DNA of 64,000 bases. It comes from Amoebophrya sp. A120 (lineage: Eukaryota; Sar; Dinophyceae; Syndiniales; Amoebophryaceae). Every line of letters starts with the position of its first letter. The stretch's first letter is position 1. Position numbers and translations under genes: made by a program. Where the stretch lies: positions 4,623,863 to 4,687,862 of the forward strand of contig CAJINV010000003.1 of assembly GCA_905178155.1 (NCBI GenBank). Direction: 5' to 3'. Positions 11,127 to 22,488 of this stretch are shown one piece after another. The notes beneath the pieces were generated by a model, which was not told where the DNA came from, searched no databases, and was given only the letters and a program-made list of their open reading frames with translations.

Positions 11127-14100
11127 ATGGCAGATAGCACCATCGGAAGCGGGACCGGGGGCGGGCCACCGAGGCCTGACCCATTGGAAATGAGCTTCAC
11201 CCAGCAGGGACTCGGGCCGATCGGGTTGGGCGATACACAAGGCTACTCCGCGAAAGTGTCACCCGGGGAAACATTGAAGACGCTCGACGAGACGGATAAG
11301 GTACTTCTAGCCGAAGATTGTCTCTGCCTTGAGTTTGTACCAATACGTTGTTGAAATGAGTCAAGAACAACAGGTGCGGCACAGGCTGTTGTCCTTCTTG
11401 AAAGTAATTACTCACATGATAATTGATCACTGACACTTATTCATTTTTCAACTCCACCATAGTCGCCAGCGAATCGCGGGACTGTGTTGGCGGTTGCTGC
11501 ATTAGGGAAGCTGGCGCACCGAGCGAAGGAGAATATAGAGGAGCAGCGAATCCACGGGCGGTACAAGGTGAAGCTCTGGCAGTTCCAGGAATTTCTGATG
11601 CAAGAAAAAGGGCTTCGGGTAGCCTGCAGCACACTTCCGTTCACAATTGTCCTGTGGTATCCAGGTGGACAGCGGTAGCGAGCTGAGGTAGGGGGTTGCA
11701 GCGCTATGTCAGCGAAAGCACTGACGAACTTGAAATGACAAAATAAGAAGACCAGTACAGCACAACACGTAAACTCCATTGCGGTCGTGAAAAAACGACC
11801 AAAATTCTTTCCCTACACCATATTCGCTGCACAATTTTCCTTTCCATAACCTGATCGTGTTTTTTTGGCTGAGTTCGGTCCACACGGACGTCCACGCGAG
11901 TTACCAGACCCGACTGGCTATCACCAGCGAATTCAACACGCGAAACGTATCGCGAGTAGCGGTCAGCCAGTTCGGAGAGGATCCAGGGCGCAACTTCCGA
12001 GAATTCAATCTGAAAACGCTAAACGACGCGACGGAGGTGAATTTGTGGCTGAAATTCGTTGCCGCCCCGATTATCAGCCAGGATACCACGGGCGGGATCG
12101 TCTCCTCCTACAACAAGCTCGCCGGCGGAATCCGCATCGTGCAGCGCCGCGCGAAGTCGGCCGAGTGCGACGTCCCCGACGACGTGGCCCAGCACCTGCT
12201 GACGGGCGTGACCTGCCACGCCGCGATTGAAAGCGACGACGATTACTCCACGGGCGTGCCAAAGCTCGCCCCCGACGGCAAAGAGCGCTATGACAAAGCC
12301 TTCATCGGCGGCAGCATGCTGCGAGAGGAGCCCAAGCACCGCTTCGTCGCCTGGCTGATGAGCGACCGAATTCTCTCTGAGAACATGCGCCGGGTAGATA
12401 GCCTGATCAACGGCTTTTGGCTCGACGACGACTCACTGGACGTTGCGGTGCAGGGGGTGTTTTACAACGGAAATACGCAAATGTACTTTTTACTTCCTTG
12501 TTTTGCTTCTTTTTCATTAAGACAAGTCACGGACTGCACGTCGGATGCGAGGATCATGCACATCAATTTTCTTGCTCTTGCATGAGGTGATGATTTGTAT
12601 GATCCTTACCTTACGATGACCTGGTGCTAGCGTCGACCGAGGTCCGAGTTGAAAAAGAACGATGCTTTTTTCAGGTATGCGTTTATGAATCTGGAGATCG
12701 AGTTTACGAAGGCAGGCAACTTGGAGATTGTGAACGACGTGCGGACGGTGAAGAGCGATTTGTACCCGTCCAGCATGGAAGTGCTCCCGGATGCCGTCTT
12801 CTTAATGCTGTTCGTGATTCTGCTCACGCAGGAGATCCGGCAGATCCGCGAGGATAGCCAGGAGGGTTTTTTGAAGGAATACCTGCTGGACTACTGGAAC
12901 TGGCTCGACTGGCTGGTCATCTTCACCTCTGCCGCCATCCTGATCAGCTACTGGTTCACCTACATCTGGCTCCTCAACCTGGAGTCCATGATCAAGGATT
13001 TGGGCACCGCGCCGGCGCAGATCCCGTCCGACGCCATCGATGACAACGTGTACAATGTGGTGCTCTGGGAAAACCTGACCTACCAGGAGAAGGTCCGCGA
13101 CATTATCGACTGGCTCGAGGGCCTGATCGACTTCAAGGTGTGGGCGGACCTCTCGCTCTTCTGGTTCAACATCCTCAACATGCTCCGCTTCTTCAAGGGT
13201 TTCCGCGGCCAGCCACGCATCGCAGTCCTGCTCGAAACCTTCAACAACGCCAGCATCGTAAGTGATCATAGCCTGGTGTTCTAGCTGTAGCTATTTCTCT
13301 ACTTCGACGCACAGTGTAGTTGATAGAGCAGATGAGATCGGCGATGGAATTCAGATTCGATATTGCTTGGCGATGCACCAAAAAAAAATTATCACAGGAC
13401 TTCGCGCATTTCCTGACAATATTCCTGGTGGTTTTTTTGAATTATGCGATCGCCGGTTACGTTTTGTACGGGGTGTACATTTCCGACTTCTCCACATTTT
13501 CCCGGTCCATCGAAGCCTTGTTCGGTACGATGGCTCCTTCTCTGTTTCAATGTTGAAAGAATGAATGTCGAATCATTGTTGAGTACGCCGGATGATGGAA
13601 CACGACGCACTGCGAATGCGAGGTGTGAGCCTGAGCACACCTTGTTTTTAGGTTCTACAGAAAGACTGAACCTGAAATACACACAACCTCCATACAGCAA
13701 TGCTCTTCGGCGAGATGAAGTTCAACGAAATGTACGATATTTCGCCGGGCCTCAGTGTGGTTTTTTTCTGGTCGTTCATGGTCGCGCTGCCTTTCTTGCT
13801 TCTCAACATGCTGCTGTCGCTGGTAATCGAAAATTTTCTCTACGTCAAGAGAGTATGCGGTGATGGAGGAAAAGGCGTCTTCGCGCAGGTATGTTGTCTT
13901 CATCAGTTTTACTCGACCAGTTTTTTCCATGCAGTCAAGATGATCGCGGATGAAGATAAACAAAACAAAATCGAATTTCATTGATTCCGAACAGATGTGG
14001 GAGTACGTTGACAACATGCGATGGCAGTACAGCTACGAGGGCGCAAAAAAGAGTGCACCGATAGACACGCTCTTGGTGAAAACCGTGCTGGCGCAAAATC

Positions 14101-15058
14101 CGGATGACGTCAAGAACGCTATGGCGGTATTTTGGCACCTTCGACTGTGTTTTTCATCGGGCTTCATCAATGATGCCTTTTTCGATTGCAATGACTGATA
14201 GATCAGGCAGAAATTCGCGCGACAGTACGGGTCAGAGCATGGTTGTGTTTGAATTGGATTTGTGCGAACAAAAATATAACGCAGTGTCGCGACCGTGGGT
14301 TATGGGGATTCAAGATCGATCGATACCACAACATCAACAAATCTCTCCTCGCGGAACGCGAAGTCACCGTCGACTATCTCGTAGCAAACGGGTGCGACGA
14401 GTTGAACGCGCATAGGCTCCTGAAGAGATGCCGGGAACAGTTGCTGAGCGAGCGACAAGTCTTCAGCGAATATGAGTACTTGGTGAAGACGCTAGAAAAC
14501 GAATTCACCCGCGTGCAGCTGCGGATGAACCGGGTGAAAGCAACTTTTGTGCAGATGGAGACAGACGCATTGAATCTGCTCGAAGTCGCGTTCGAGAAAA
14601 TGCAGAAGTGTTCGCACTGGCTCCGCTCGATTCGCCTGCAGCAAGACCTGCCCGAGGGTTGGTTTGAGAAGTACGACGCCTCAAGCGACAAGGTTTACTT
14701 CCAGCACGCAGTCACGGGGCGGGTTGTCTGGGCGCTGCCCAAGGACGCACTCAAGCAGAGGAAGGAGAAGCGGACTTTCCGTTCGGTGGTCAAGAGAATA
14801 ACGGCGGGGGCGTTTGCAAAGCGCGGGGACTTGGGAAAAGCGGCGCTGGCGTTACACGACGCGCAGGAGATGGAGGAGGCTCGGGCCCTGGAAGACGAAG
14901 AGAAAATTATGGCGGGCGGATCGCTGAAGCCGAGCGCTCGGTCGCCGGGTAGCCAGGGAGGCGCAAGTCCCGGAGCAGACGGGGGCACAAGCAAAGAGCA
15001 GTCTCCTTCACACGGGGGCGGAGAGCCACCACCGCCGGAGGACGGAGGAGGGACGTGA
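11127..15058 (+). CDS. polycystin (PKD2/TRPP) channel with C-terminal WW domain
   Basis: Eight exons: 11127-11300, 11463-11656, 11874-12482, 12675-13257, 13320-13524, 13698-13888, 13995-14126 and 14285-15058. All introns are GT-AG and all joins keep frame (953 residues). A first membrane helix lies near residues 108-123. It is followed by a large TOP-like ectodomain (about 125-340), then S2-S4, and S5 in exon 5. The pore is split over exons 5/6 (SIEALF then AMLFGEMKF), and S6 is rich in Phe/Leu (LLLNMLLSLVIENF). This is the polycystin-2 layout of a six-helix, probably tetrameric cation channel, expected in the flagellar or cell membrane. The C-terminus has a coiled coil, then a WW domain near residues 818-848 (LPEGW, YF pair, second W, then LP), and a Gly/Pro-rich tail. 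The start of exon 8 could also be at about 14309. Confidence 0.85.
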
Positions 15059-16064
15059 GTATCACACGCTCATTTATAATTTTCTACCCAATTAATATGC
15101 TGAACTCTTTTTCAATCTCACCTTTAGTTCTTGTTCCCAATATTGCTAAAGTACACTGACTGACCTCGTTCTACCCAGGGTCTGCAAATATGGAATTGTC
15201 GTATAATACTCAGATTTCGGTTCGTTTGGTCACGCTCGGTCCTGTGGACCGAGCGCTGGAAGCTGAATTCGTGTAGAACTAGAAACCTAAAGATACTTTG
15301 AAATTTGTCAGGAGGTATCGCGGAAGTGTGCCTCTTGTCGGGGTTTTTTATGTTTCTCTGTGGACCGGCGCAGGCGTCCTCATACTCTTACCTGCTGCTC
15401 GCAATCCGACCACTTTCTGGTGATGTTCGCATGGTGTTTGTTTGCGCATAGATGTCGCTGGTTTGTAAATATCTACAGTGTCGTTCTCGTTCGATCGGTT
15501 CGGTCCTGTCGTTTTTCGTTTTCTCTCTCCAACCGGAAAAAAGTCGTCGGTTGCGCATGGACTGCTCTTCGTACGGAGCATGGTTGTCGTCGCGAGGTAG
15601 CGGCTTCGGTGTCTTCAGCGCTTGTGCTCTTCGTGCTTTTCTCGTGCCTGGTCGTGTTTTTCGGAACCTTCTGCTCGTTCTTCGAGGTTTTCTTTCCGGA
15701 CACTCACATGATGTGTGGCTTCTATTCAGTTCAGTAATTCATGCTGCAGGACTCCTTTACCTTTAATCTACAGCTTCCCCCACCCGGATAGAAGAAGATC
15801 CCCCCACCCTATTGCCAACACACATAGATAATCTTTCACATATCAGCCCGCCCGACCGTCGAGCAGATCGTCTTTTTGCGACCAGCGTAGTGTGATAACA
15901 TTAACATCAGAGAGTGTTAGAAAGAGGACTCTCCTCCTCCTGCATTTCTGATCGAAGCATTTACTTTTCTCAGGTCGGCATCGGAGGAGGATAATACTTT
16001 GCTCCGTCGGGATCATAAATATTTGCTGAAGGTAAAATAAAAGTGGTGCTGCCCCGAAACGCCG
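15059..16064. other. intergenic, no gene seen
   Basis: One kilobase of T-rich spacer. The overlapping frames at 15348-15766 occur on both strands and look like chance. No repeat or RNA gene was recognised. Confidence 0.5.
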
Positions 16065-16922
16065 ATGTATCCTGTGAAACACGTTCCGAACCCGATTGAG
16101 GCCACACCAGTGCCGGGGGCATGGATGGGGAGGACAGCTCGATCCCAATCCGAGCCTCGCAGTTACTGGGCATTTGCTCACGGCTGCGCACACTACGCAT
16201 TTTTTGTGAAGGATGATCGGACGGTTGAGCGGCAGAACCAGCAAGTCGCCCGCATGTTGGCGCAGACTAATAGACAGCGCGAGCGCGACGCTCAAACACT
16301 AAAGCAGTGCTTCTCGTGGGGCCCAAGCAGCGATCAACCCCGGTGGCCAGATAATCGCAATGTCGTGTACAAAACTGACTTGCCGGTGCAAGTTTCATCT
16401 GTGCCGCTGCGGTCACCCAAGGTCCTCTCTCCTCTGGCAGCTGAGGGAGACCTTTCGATGCGGAGAATGCGTGTGTCAAATGAGCCGTTTTCAGTCAGAC
16501 AACCCGCGTTTCCCGGGCCTAGCGAGGGTGCCAGCAGTCCTTCGGGAAGAAACACTTCTAGTCTTGCCAAAAGCCCGGAGCCGCTCTGCAGATATGAGAT
16601 CAACGGGGCGGTGCTTGCGTCGCGGACGAAGCCGGTGCCTCCGCCGGAGCAGGATAAGAACTCGGGGCATTGGGTAACCGAGGTCAATGCAAACACGGGC
16701 GAGTTCAATCCGATGACGAATCTAAATTTAGATCGGCACTTACAACAGTACCGTGACATGCAGAAGCGACAGTTCCGGGCGGGCAGCTCGGCCACAGGAA
16801 TGCCCGCAGCCGGACAAGTGCAGCGGAAGCCGGTGATAACCTGCCACGACATTCAAAGCTTCGTGCCCGTGAGAAAAGAGGAGCGAATGAAAAACTATCA
16901 CTTGATCCAGAGAAATTTGTGA
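16065..16922 (+). CDS. conserved-looking protein of unknown function
   Basis: A single-exon, 285-residue protein from the ATG at 16065. It is Pro/Arg/Gln-rich, with a short Arg/Gln-rich helical stretch near residues 52-80, a Ser/Pro-rich middle, and a C-terminal part with NPMTNLNLDRHL and a basic RKEERMKNYH end. No membrane segment or signal peptide is visible. I do not recognise the family. The length, codon use and a compact ORF without introns support a real gene; small disordered proteins of this type often bind microtubules, but nothing here proves that. Confidence 0.55.
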   Translation: MYPVKHVPNPIEATPVPGAWMGRTARSQSEPRSYWAFAHGCAHYAFFVKDDRTVERQNQQVARMLAQTNRQRERDAQTLKQCFSWGPSSDQPRWPDNRNVVYKTDLPVQVSSVPLRSPKVLSPLAAEGDLSMRRMRVSNEPFSVRQPAFPGPSEGASSPSGRNTSSLAKSPEPLCRYEINGAVLASRTKPVPPPEQDKNSGHWVTEVNANTGEFNPMTNLNLDRHLQQYRDMQKRQFRAGSSATGMPAAGQVQRKPVITCHDIQSFVPVRKEERMKNYHLIQRNL

Positions 16923-17580
16923 ATCATGCGACATTTTCCACCCACTTAGAAGACTAAAACCTGATCCTCAAGCACTAGCAAATCCAAATTCAAACTGCAA
17001 AATAAGCTTCACGCAATCAAGGAAGACGCGGCTAAAGTGCCGCCGTGTTTGTAGGATCGGAGCCGTTTTTCTAAAAGTTGAAGGTGATCTTGTTCGCGAA
17101 CGATATTTCTCGGTATGAGTCGTAGCGATCTGAAACGGACTTCCTATGAAATTGCTGAGGCTAAGAACAGCATTGCCATTGGTGTACTCGTTCACACTGA
17201 AGATCTTGATCTGCTCAAATTCTAAAGATCCTATCTGGTGCCTGTGCCACAAAATCGATCCGTGGATGTGTGGATCTGAAAATCTAAATCCGTGTGGCAG
17301 GCGAACCTCGACGTGGATCTTTGTCTTGTGCGCAAATTCATAAAAAAACAGATCATACTATTGCCGTGACGGATCAGAATGTTTCGTTCCAAATGGAGGC
17401 TGCACAATCTGGTAGTCAATCTGTATCTCGGAAAATCAAAAAGGTGACTATTGATTTAAATTCAAATGACACATTCAATCGTGACCTCATCCTTATTTCG
17501 CAACAGGGAAGAATACTCTAAATTAGAGTATCAGGAGGTAGATTTATCGTCTTTAAGCACCCAACTTTCACCACTTCAAG
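16923..17580. other. intergenic upstream of RPL21
   Basis: Spacer with short frames only; no conserved protein seen. It should hold the RPL21 promoter or trans-splice acceptor, but no motif can be named with confidence. Confidence 0.45.
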
Positions 17581-18432
17581 ATGCCGCACTCCTTCGGTAA
17601 GCGCGCTCGCTGCCGCGATAAATTCTCCAAGGCCTTCCGCACGAAGGGTCGCGCCGGTCTCTCCACCTACCTGACCCCGTTCAAGCGCGGTAAGCATGTT
17701 TTTCACGACCTTTGTAAGCGATTCATCTACCAAATATCATCTTTAGACAAACGCATATCATAGGACCTCTACGCTGAGACTGAGAGCCAAGCGGAAGTGT
17801 CATATCTAATACCACAAAAATTCTTCCAAAAATCCTTACCAACAGGTGACTACGTCGACATCAAGTGCGATCCGTCCCAGCAGAAGGGTATGCCGTACCA
17901 GTTCTACCATGGCCGCACGGGTGTCATCTACAACGTTACCAAGTCCGCGGTCGGTGTCGAGCTGACCAAGGTCGTTGGCAACCGCCAGCTCCGCAAGCGC
18001 CTGCACGTGCGCATCGAGCACGTCCGCCGCTCCCGGTGTAACGAAGATTTCCTGAAGCGCGTCAAGGAGACCGACAAAATCAAGGCGGAAGCCAACAAGA
18101 AGGGTACTTTAAGAATAAGATAGCGCTGGTTGCTTTATTATTAAAGGTGGCTAACTGTGCGAGTCTGAGTGTTAAAAGTCTCGTATGTTCCTTCGTTGTG
18201 CTTTGAAATGTTTTTACATGGATTTCATCAAGACGCGCATCAAAGCGAATTGCTCGTTTGGTACTCGTGAAAGTCAATGAAGTTTTGGACGCTCTTTCGA
18301 AAAACTAAAACAGGTGAGAAGATCGTCGTCAAGCGCATGCCGGAATGCCCGAAGCCGAGCGAGATTATTAAGGCCCGCCAGACCGTCACTGAGGTCTTCG
18401 CTCCTCTGGAGTTCGTTGCCAACCACTTCTAA
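17581..18432 (+). CDS. RPL21: 60S ribosomal protein eL21
   Basis: Three exons: 17581-17689, 17846-18103 and 18314-18432. Canonical introns start GTAAGC and GTACTT, and both end in ACAG. The joined protein has 161 residues, the usual length of eL21. The N-terminus is basic ([19 protein letters not shown]). The KOW-like core follows (RGDYVDIK, then [12 protein letters not shown]), then the RLHVRIEHV block, and the conserved KRMPECPKP and [10 protein letters not shown] near the C-terminus. It is part of the large ribosomal subunit in the cytoplasm. This gene anchors the splice rules of the organism: ordinary introns here are GT-AG. Confidence 0.97.
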
Positions 18433-19147
18433 GTTGGTTGCGGATGATACTGCGGCACGACCCTGGGCGTAGTTGTATTACAAGGAATGTGAGAAAGGTG
18501 TAAGACGAAGGAAATCTGTGAAAAACCTCGCTGTCTTCATGACGTGAACTTTGAGTTGTGGTGCTCCCATCGGGAAAAGAATGTCGTGAATATTGCAGAC
18601 GATGAACCCTCCGAAAAATCTAGCTACGAGCAAGCGCCTGCCTTGCCGCTGCTCCGCAGAATAGTATACGAGGGACGGAAGTGTTCCAGCAGACTGTGAA
18701 ATCGGTTTTGCCACAGTGTTAATGACTCTCTGAACGCCAGGGGACCTCCAGTGGTTTCGGTTCTTCTGTATTGCATTTTTCGGTGAATCAGTATCAGATT
18801 GTCGTAGTCGGATTTTTCCATATGGGGGATGCTAGAACCTCCACGCGCAGCGCGTCATCTCGGTGCGAAGGAAACGAACAGGGTACTATCTATCATGGCT
18901 TCACAAGCTTAGAAGGGTGTTGCTAACAAGCACATTCTCATACGAGGACGGTGGGGTTAGTCTATATATTGCGACAAGTACTCAGTGCGCCACAGGCATC
19001 CGGCATCGTAACCGCTTACCTGTTTAGAAGTAAAAACGCTTTTTTTTCTCTACGGTTTCTGCAGATCACGAGGAGTCATTTTGATTTTGGCTTGATACCG
19101 TATCATTTTTTTCTGCTCCTCACTGTTCGACGAGTGCTCCAAGAAAT
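18433..19147. other. intergenic, no gene seen
   Basis: Spacer between RPL21 and the large N-myristoyl candidate. Frames on both strands are short and unconserved. Confidence 0.5.
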
Positions 19148-21961
19148 ATGGGGAACGACACATCGAAAAGCAAGAAGTCTGCAGGCGTACAGGATGGTCC
19201 TGCGACTGTCTGGTGGCGGGAGTTGCCCGCGAAGAAAAGGGGGCGCGCGAGCAGGAGCGTGATCGACGATGAAAGTTCGCGGAGTCACTTCGCAGTCGTG
19301 TACGACGAAACTGATGCTGCACTATTGGCAGATCGGGTACAGTTCGTCTACGACGCCATTTTGTGGGAGCCAAGCGTGCGCAAAATGGTGTTCGCCAGCA
19401 ACAAATCTTCCATCGAGGAAACGTTGCGGGCACTTGCGCAGACCAGGACGCGCAAGGAAGAGGACTGGATGCGCGACTGGTTGGACCCGAGGGATCTCAA
19501 CGACGCTCCCGGGGACGGTGCGACGGGTCAGGCGGCAAGCAGCAAACGGGCGCCGAGTGGTCCGTTGAAGCTTGGCAACAAGATTACGTTCCAGGACATG
19601 GCGGGCACCTCTCACGACATCGAAAATTTTCTGCTCCCGACACAGCTTGGCGAGCTGAAGACCCAGAGGGAGGCTCGGTACAAACAGATCAAAGTGGAAC
19701 AAAAATGGGCGCAGTTCGCGGAGGTGTTATACTCGCAATATCTGGACGGCCAGCGGCTGCGCGCACGGTGGTGCGGAAAGAACCTGCTGCGGAAGAAGCC
19801 CCAGTTTTTAAAGGTGAGCGAGCTTTTGGATCTCCTATACGAGCGTGCGGGATTGGAACCGCGCTACGCCATGATCATGGGACTCCCGGAGGCGCAAGCT
19901 CGGTTGGAACAGTGCCCGGAATACATCCTCGAGAAGGAGAACGGCGGTATTGCAGACAAGGAAAGCGATTTGGAGAGTCACGAGGAGGACAGCAAGGCTT
20001 CTGCGGGTTCGGACGATACTTTTTCGGAGGAGAGCAGCGCGCGTCCTTATATTGAGGAGATCGAGTCCTCTGCGGAAGAAGGGCATAAGCCGGTTCTTGA
20101 AAAGGGCGAGCTCGAGCTCAGCGCTGCAGAGAAGGACATCAAGAAGAAGACCGAAGCAGTAGATGCGAAGGAAGTAACTTCGCCGCCAAAGGAACCGAAG
20201 TCCTTGAGCGAGGAAGTCCGGTTGCACGCGTCGAGGTACGTTTTGATGAATACAGACGACCGATTCAATTCCTGCCGTCTGGTGCTTCGCGGTAAGTCAG
20301 GACCGTTTGAAGTGTTTCTGCGCAAGCAGATTGAGTTGAAACAGGCAAACCCCCGGTTTGTGCGCTTCAAGGCCGACACCGGCGCAATTGCAAGCAAGCG
20401 TCTCGCGGGTCCTCTAGCGGAACTCAGCGTGGAGGTTGACTGGGACCCGGAGACCACGGTCAGTGGTGTCTCGGGAAGCAGTGTGGTACGTATCGAACTC
20501 GTCAGGTTTTTCACCTCTACAAGTTCAGAGCTGCAAGACCGGAAAGAGCCCGAAGTTGCACCGGTCATCAATGGCGACGACGCGGGGGCGGTCGCAACAG
20601 CATCATCTTCCGCGGGCGGAGTCGCGAATGGGGGTGCTGTGAACACCACTCGCTTCTCAGAAACGGCAAAAGCCCCACTAAAAGCAGCACCCGCGGTGTC
20701 CACGTCGCCCACGTCGAGTAAACAGGGTCTTCTGCGCAAGCAGTCCTCGATCTTGGATGTGGTAGAAATGGAATACAAGGTGGTGTCCGCCGCGACTATC
20801 GTTTGGCCAGACACTAGTGCGGAGTTCCAACATGACAGAAGTGAACTGGTGGACCTGGCTCGTCCGGGGGACCGCTTCGTTTTTTCGTGCAAGCAAGGTG
20901 GTATCGCGCCCGTACGTCCTCTGAAGATTCGAACCGTCCGCGCAGGCGTGAGTTACATGCTCACGGAAACCGGAGAGTCGAACCTCGCGACGGTTTTGGC
21001 AACGACGGTGAGCAGTAGCGGGGGCATGGGAGGAGCTAAAATTGTTCCACCGGGTACTTCATCCACCTCGGCTGGCGACGACAAAAATGGCATAGATACG
21101 CCGCCGCGGCGCAAGTGTGCGCGGCCAGGCTGCGGGTATTGCGTGAACCAGAACCCGTACTTTCGGACCCTGAAAACGGCCGAAGGAAGGAGCTATTTCG
21201 AAACGACGACGCCCTCCGGCGCCGCTGCGGAAGCCGAGGATGATGATCCGGGACTCGACCGCTGGAACTACTGCTGCGCCGGCTGCTTCAACGGCGTTGC
21301 CCACGACGCCATGTGCCAGCGGCAGTCGGCGGACGGGATTTCCATCGCACAAAGTACAACCGACGAACAGCGACTCGTGGAGCTCGCGCGCCAACGTGTG
21401 AAGGAGGCCAAATTGTGGCCGGAAAGTGACACGTTCACGGAGAAGTTCAAGCGTCTGCTTCGAAAGGACCCGGAGGAGGCGACGAAAGTGTTGGTGAAAG
21501 ACCTTTGCGAGAGCCAGATGCTGCGGGAAAAGACCCAGCGGGTCCAGCAGCGGACCGTGGATTTGCTGCTCGACGACGGAACGTACCTGGAAGACCTCCG
21601 GAAGGCGAAGAAAGACTGGTCCGACTCCAAGGCGCGGGCGACCACGGCCAGTGCGGGGTCGCAGGGTGAGGTGGAAAGCAAAAAGGAAAAGTGGATGCCC
21701 ATGGCCGCTCGGTTTGGGATCACCGAAGACTCGCCGGACTCGCCCACTCCGGAAGACACCAGCGACACAAGCGAGGCCGTGGAAAGTGATAGTGATACGA
21801 GTGGCGATGACTCCGACGACAGCGGCAACGATGGTGCGGGGGGCGGCGCGGTAGCAGCCGGGCTGAATTTAGGACCCTTTGGCCAGATGAACATGAAAAT
21901 GAATGTGAAAGGACCCGGGGGTGGCCGTCAACAGGGCGGGGATGATTGTGCACAGCAATGA
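19148..21961 (+). CDS. large protein with N-myristoylation signal and Cys cluster, unknown
   Basis: A single-exon, 937-residue protein. It begins MGNDTSKSKK, a good N-myristoylation signal (Gly2, Ser at position 6, following basic residues), which would place it at a membrane. Residues about 40-130 form a soluble helical region, followed by acidic, Ser/Glu-rich stretches. Near residues 650-720 is a Cys-rich block (KCARPGCGYC, then NYCCAGCFNGVAHDAMC) that could bind zinc. The C-terminal end is acidic (DSDTSGDDSDDSGND) and then Gly/Gln-rich. I do not recognise the family. Lack of introns over 2.8 kb contrasts with most neighbours. Confidence 0.65.
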   Translation: MGNDTSKSKKSAGVQDGPATVWWRELPAKKRGRASRSVIDDESSRSHFAVVYDETDAALLADRVQFVYDAILWEPSVRKMVFASNKSSIEETLRALAQTRTRKEEDWMRDWLDPRDLNDAPGDGATGQAASSKRAPSGPLKLGNKITFQDMAGTSHDIENFLLPTQLGELKTQREARYKQIKVEQKWAQFAEVLYSQYLDGQRLRARWCGKNLLRKKPQFLKVSELLDLLYERAGLEPRYAMIMGLPEAQARLEQCPEYILEKENGGIADKESDLESHEEDSKASAGSDDTFSEESSARPYIEEIESSAEEGHKPVLEKGELELSAAEKDIKKKTEAVDAKEVTSPPKEPKSLSEEVRLHASRYVLMNTDDRFNSCRLVLRGKSGPFEVFLRKQIELKQANPRFVRFKADTGAIASKRLAGPLAELSVEVDWDPETTVSGVSGSSVVRIELVRFFTSTSSELQDRKEPEVAPVINGDDAGAVATASSSAGGVANGGAVNTTRFSETAKAPLKAAPAVSTSPTSSKQGLLRKQSSILDVVEMEYKVVSAATIVWPDTSAEFQHDRSELVDLARPGDRFVFSCKQGGIAPVRPLKIRTVRAGVSYMLTETGESNLATVLATTVSSSGGMGGAKIVPPGTSSTSAGDDKNGIDTPPRRKCARPGCGYCVNQNPYFRTLKTAEGRSYFETTTPSGAAAEAEDDDPGLDRWNYCCAGCFNGVAHDAMCQRQSADGISIAQSTTDEQRLVELARQRVKEAKLWPESDTFTEKFKRLLRKDPEEATKVLVKDLCESQMLREKTQRVQQRTVDLLLDDGTYLEDLRKAKKDWSDSKARATTASAGSQGEVESKKEKWMPMAARFGITEDSPDSPTPEDTSDTSEAVESDSDTSGDDSDDSGNDGAGGGAVAAGLNLGPFGQMNMKMNVKGPGGGRQQGGDDCAQQ

Positions 21962-22488
21962 ATTGAATAGGCGGCCAGGCAAAGGAACATGGCTGTTTTT
22001 CCATACTCTCACGTTGATCTGGATTGTGCTCGTGTATTGAAATAGGTGTCGCAGTTGCGCGCATTCATTCTCTTTTTCTCTTTTAATTTTCTTTTTTTTT
22101 TTAGATGTGTATAGTGCTTTTTGTTGTGAGTGTAGTGTCTTTCCTCATGCAACGTTTCAAGATTCGCCCTGCCTGGAGCCACCTTTTGCGAGTGCTAACC
22201 TGTTTTGTTTCCCGAACAGGAGTTGTAGGTGACAAACTGTTTTCAGACGCACATGCCTGTTGCGCGCTGCTCGCCCTGATTTCGTACATACTCGAGAAAT
22301 CGTCGACGAAGGATCAGAAAAAGTGATCTTGCGCCGCCCGTCTGAGTGACGGGCACGTTGTTCATCCTCCTACTTTGATTTGCTTGCTAGATTGAAATAA
22401 CACTAGCAGTGTGTCCGTGGATGAAGAGTTCAACATAGGTTTAGGTGTTTTGTGTGTAAATTACTACCTCCTTGGCGAATGTGCGATT
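21962..22488. other. intergenic; small T-rich frame
   Basis: Contains a 73-codon frame from an ATG at 22105 with a hydrophobic start, preceded by a pyrimidine tract. It could be a small ORF or a 5' exon of the next gene; nothing confirms either. Confidence 0.35.

Noticed and set aside
11657-11873. Candidate non-canonical introner in the first polycystin
   Set aside because: At first no acceptor was visible, but GTATCC...GGCTGAG joins the frame, so it is an ordinary GT-AG intron without inverted ends.
20047-20892. 281-codon minus-strand frame
   Set aside because: It lies wholly within the 937-residue + strand gene and mirrors its Ser/Ala-rich coding.
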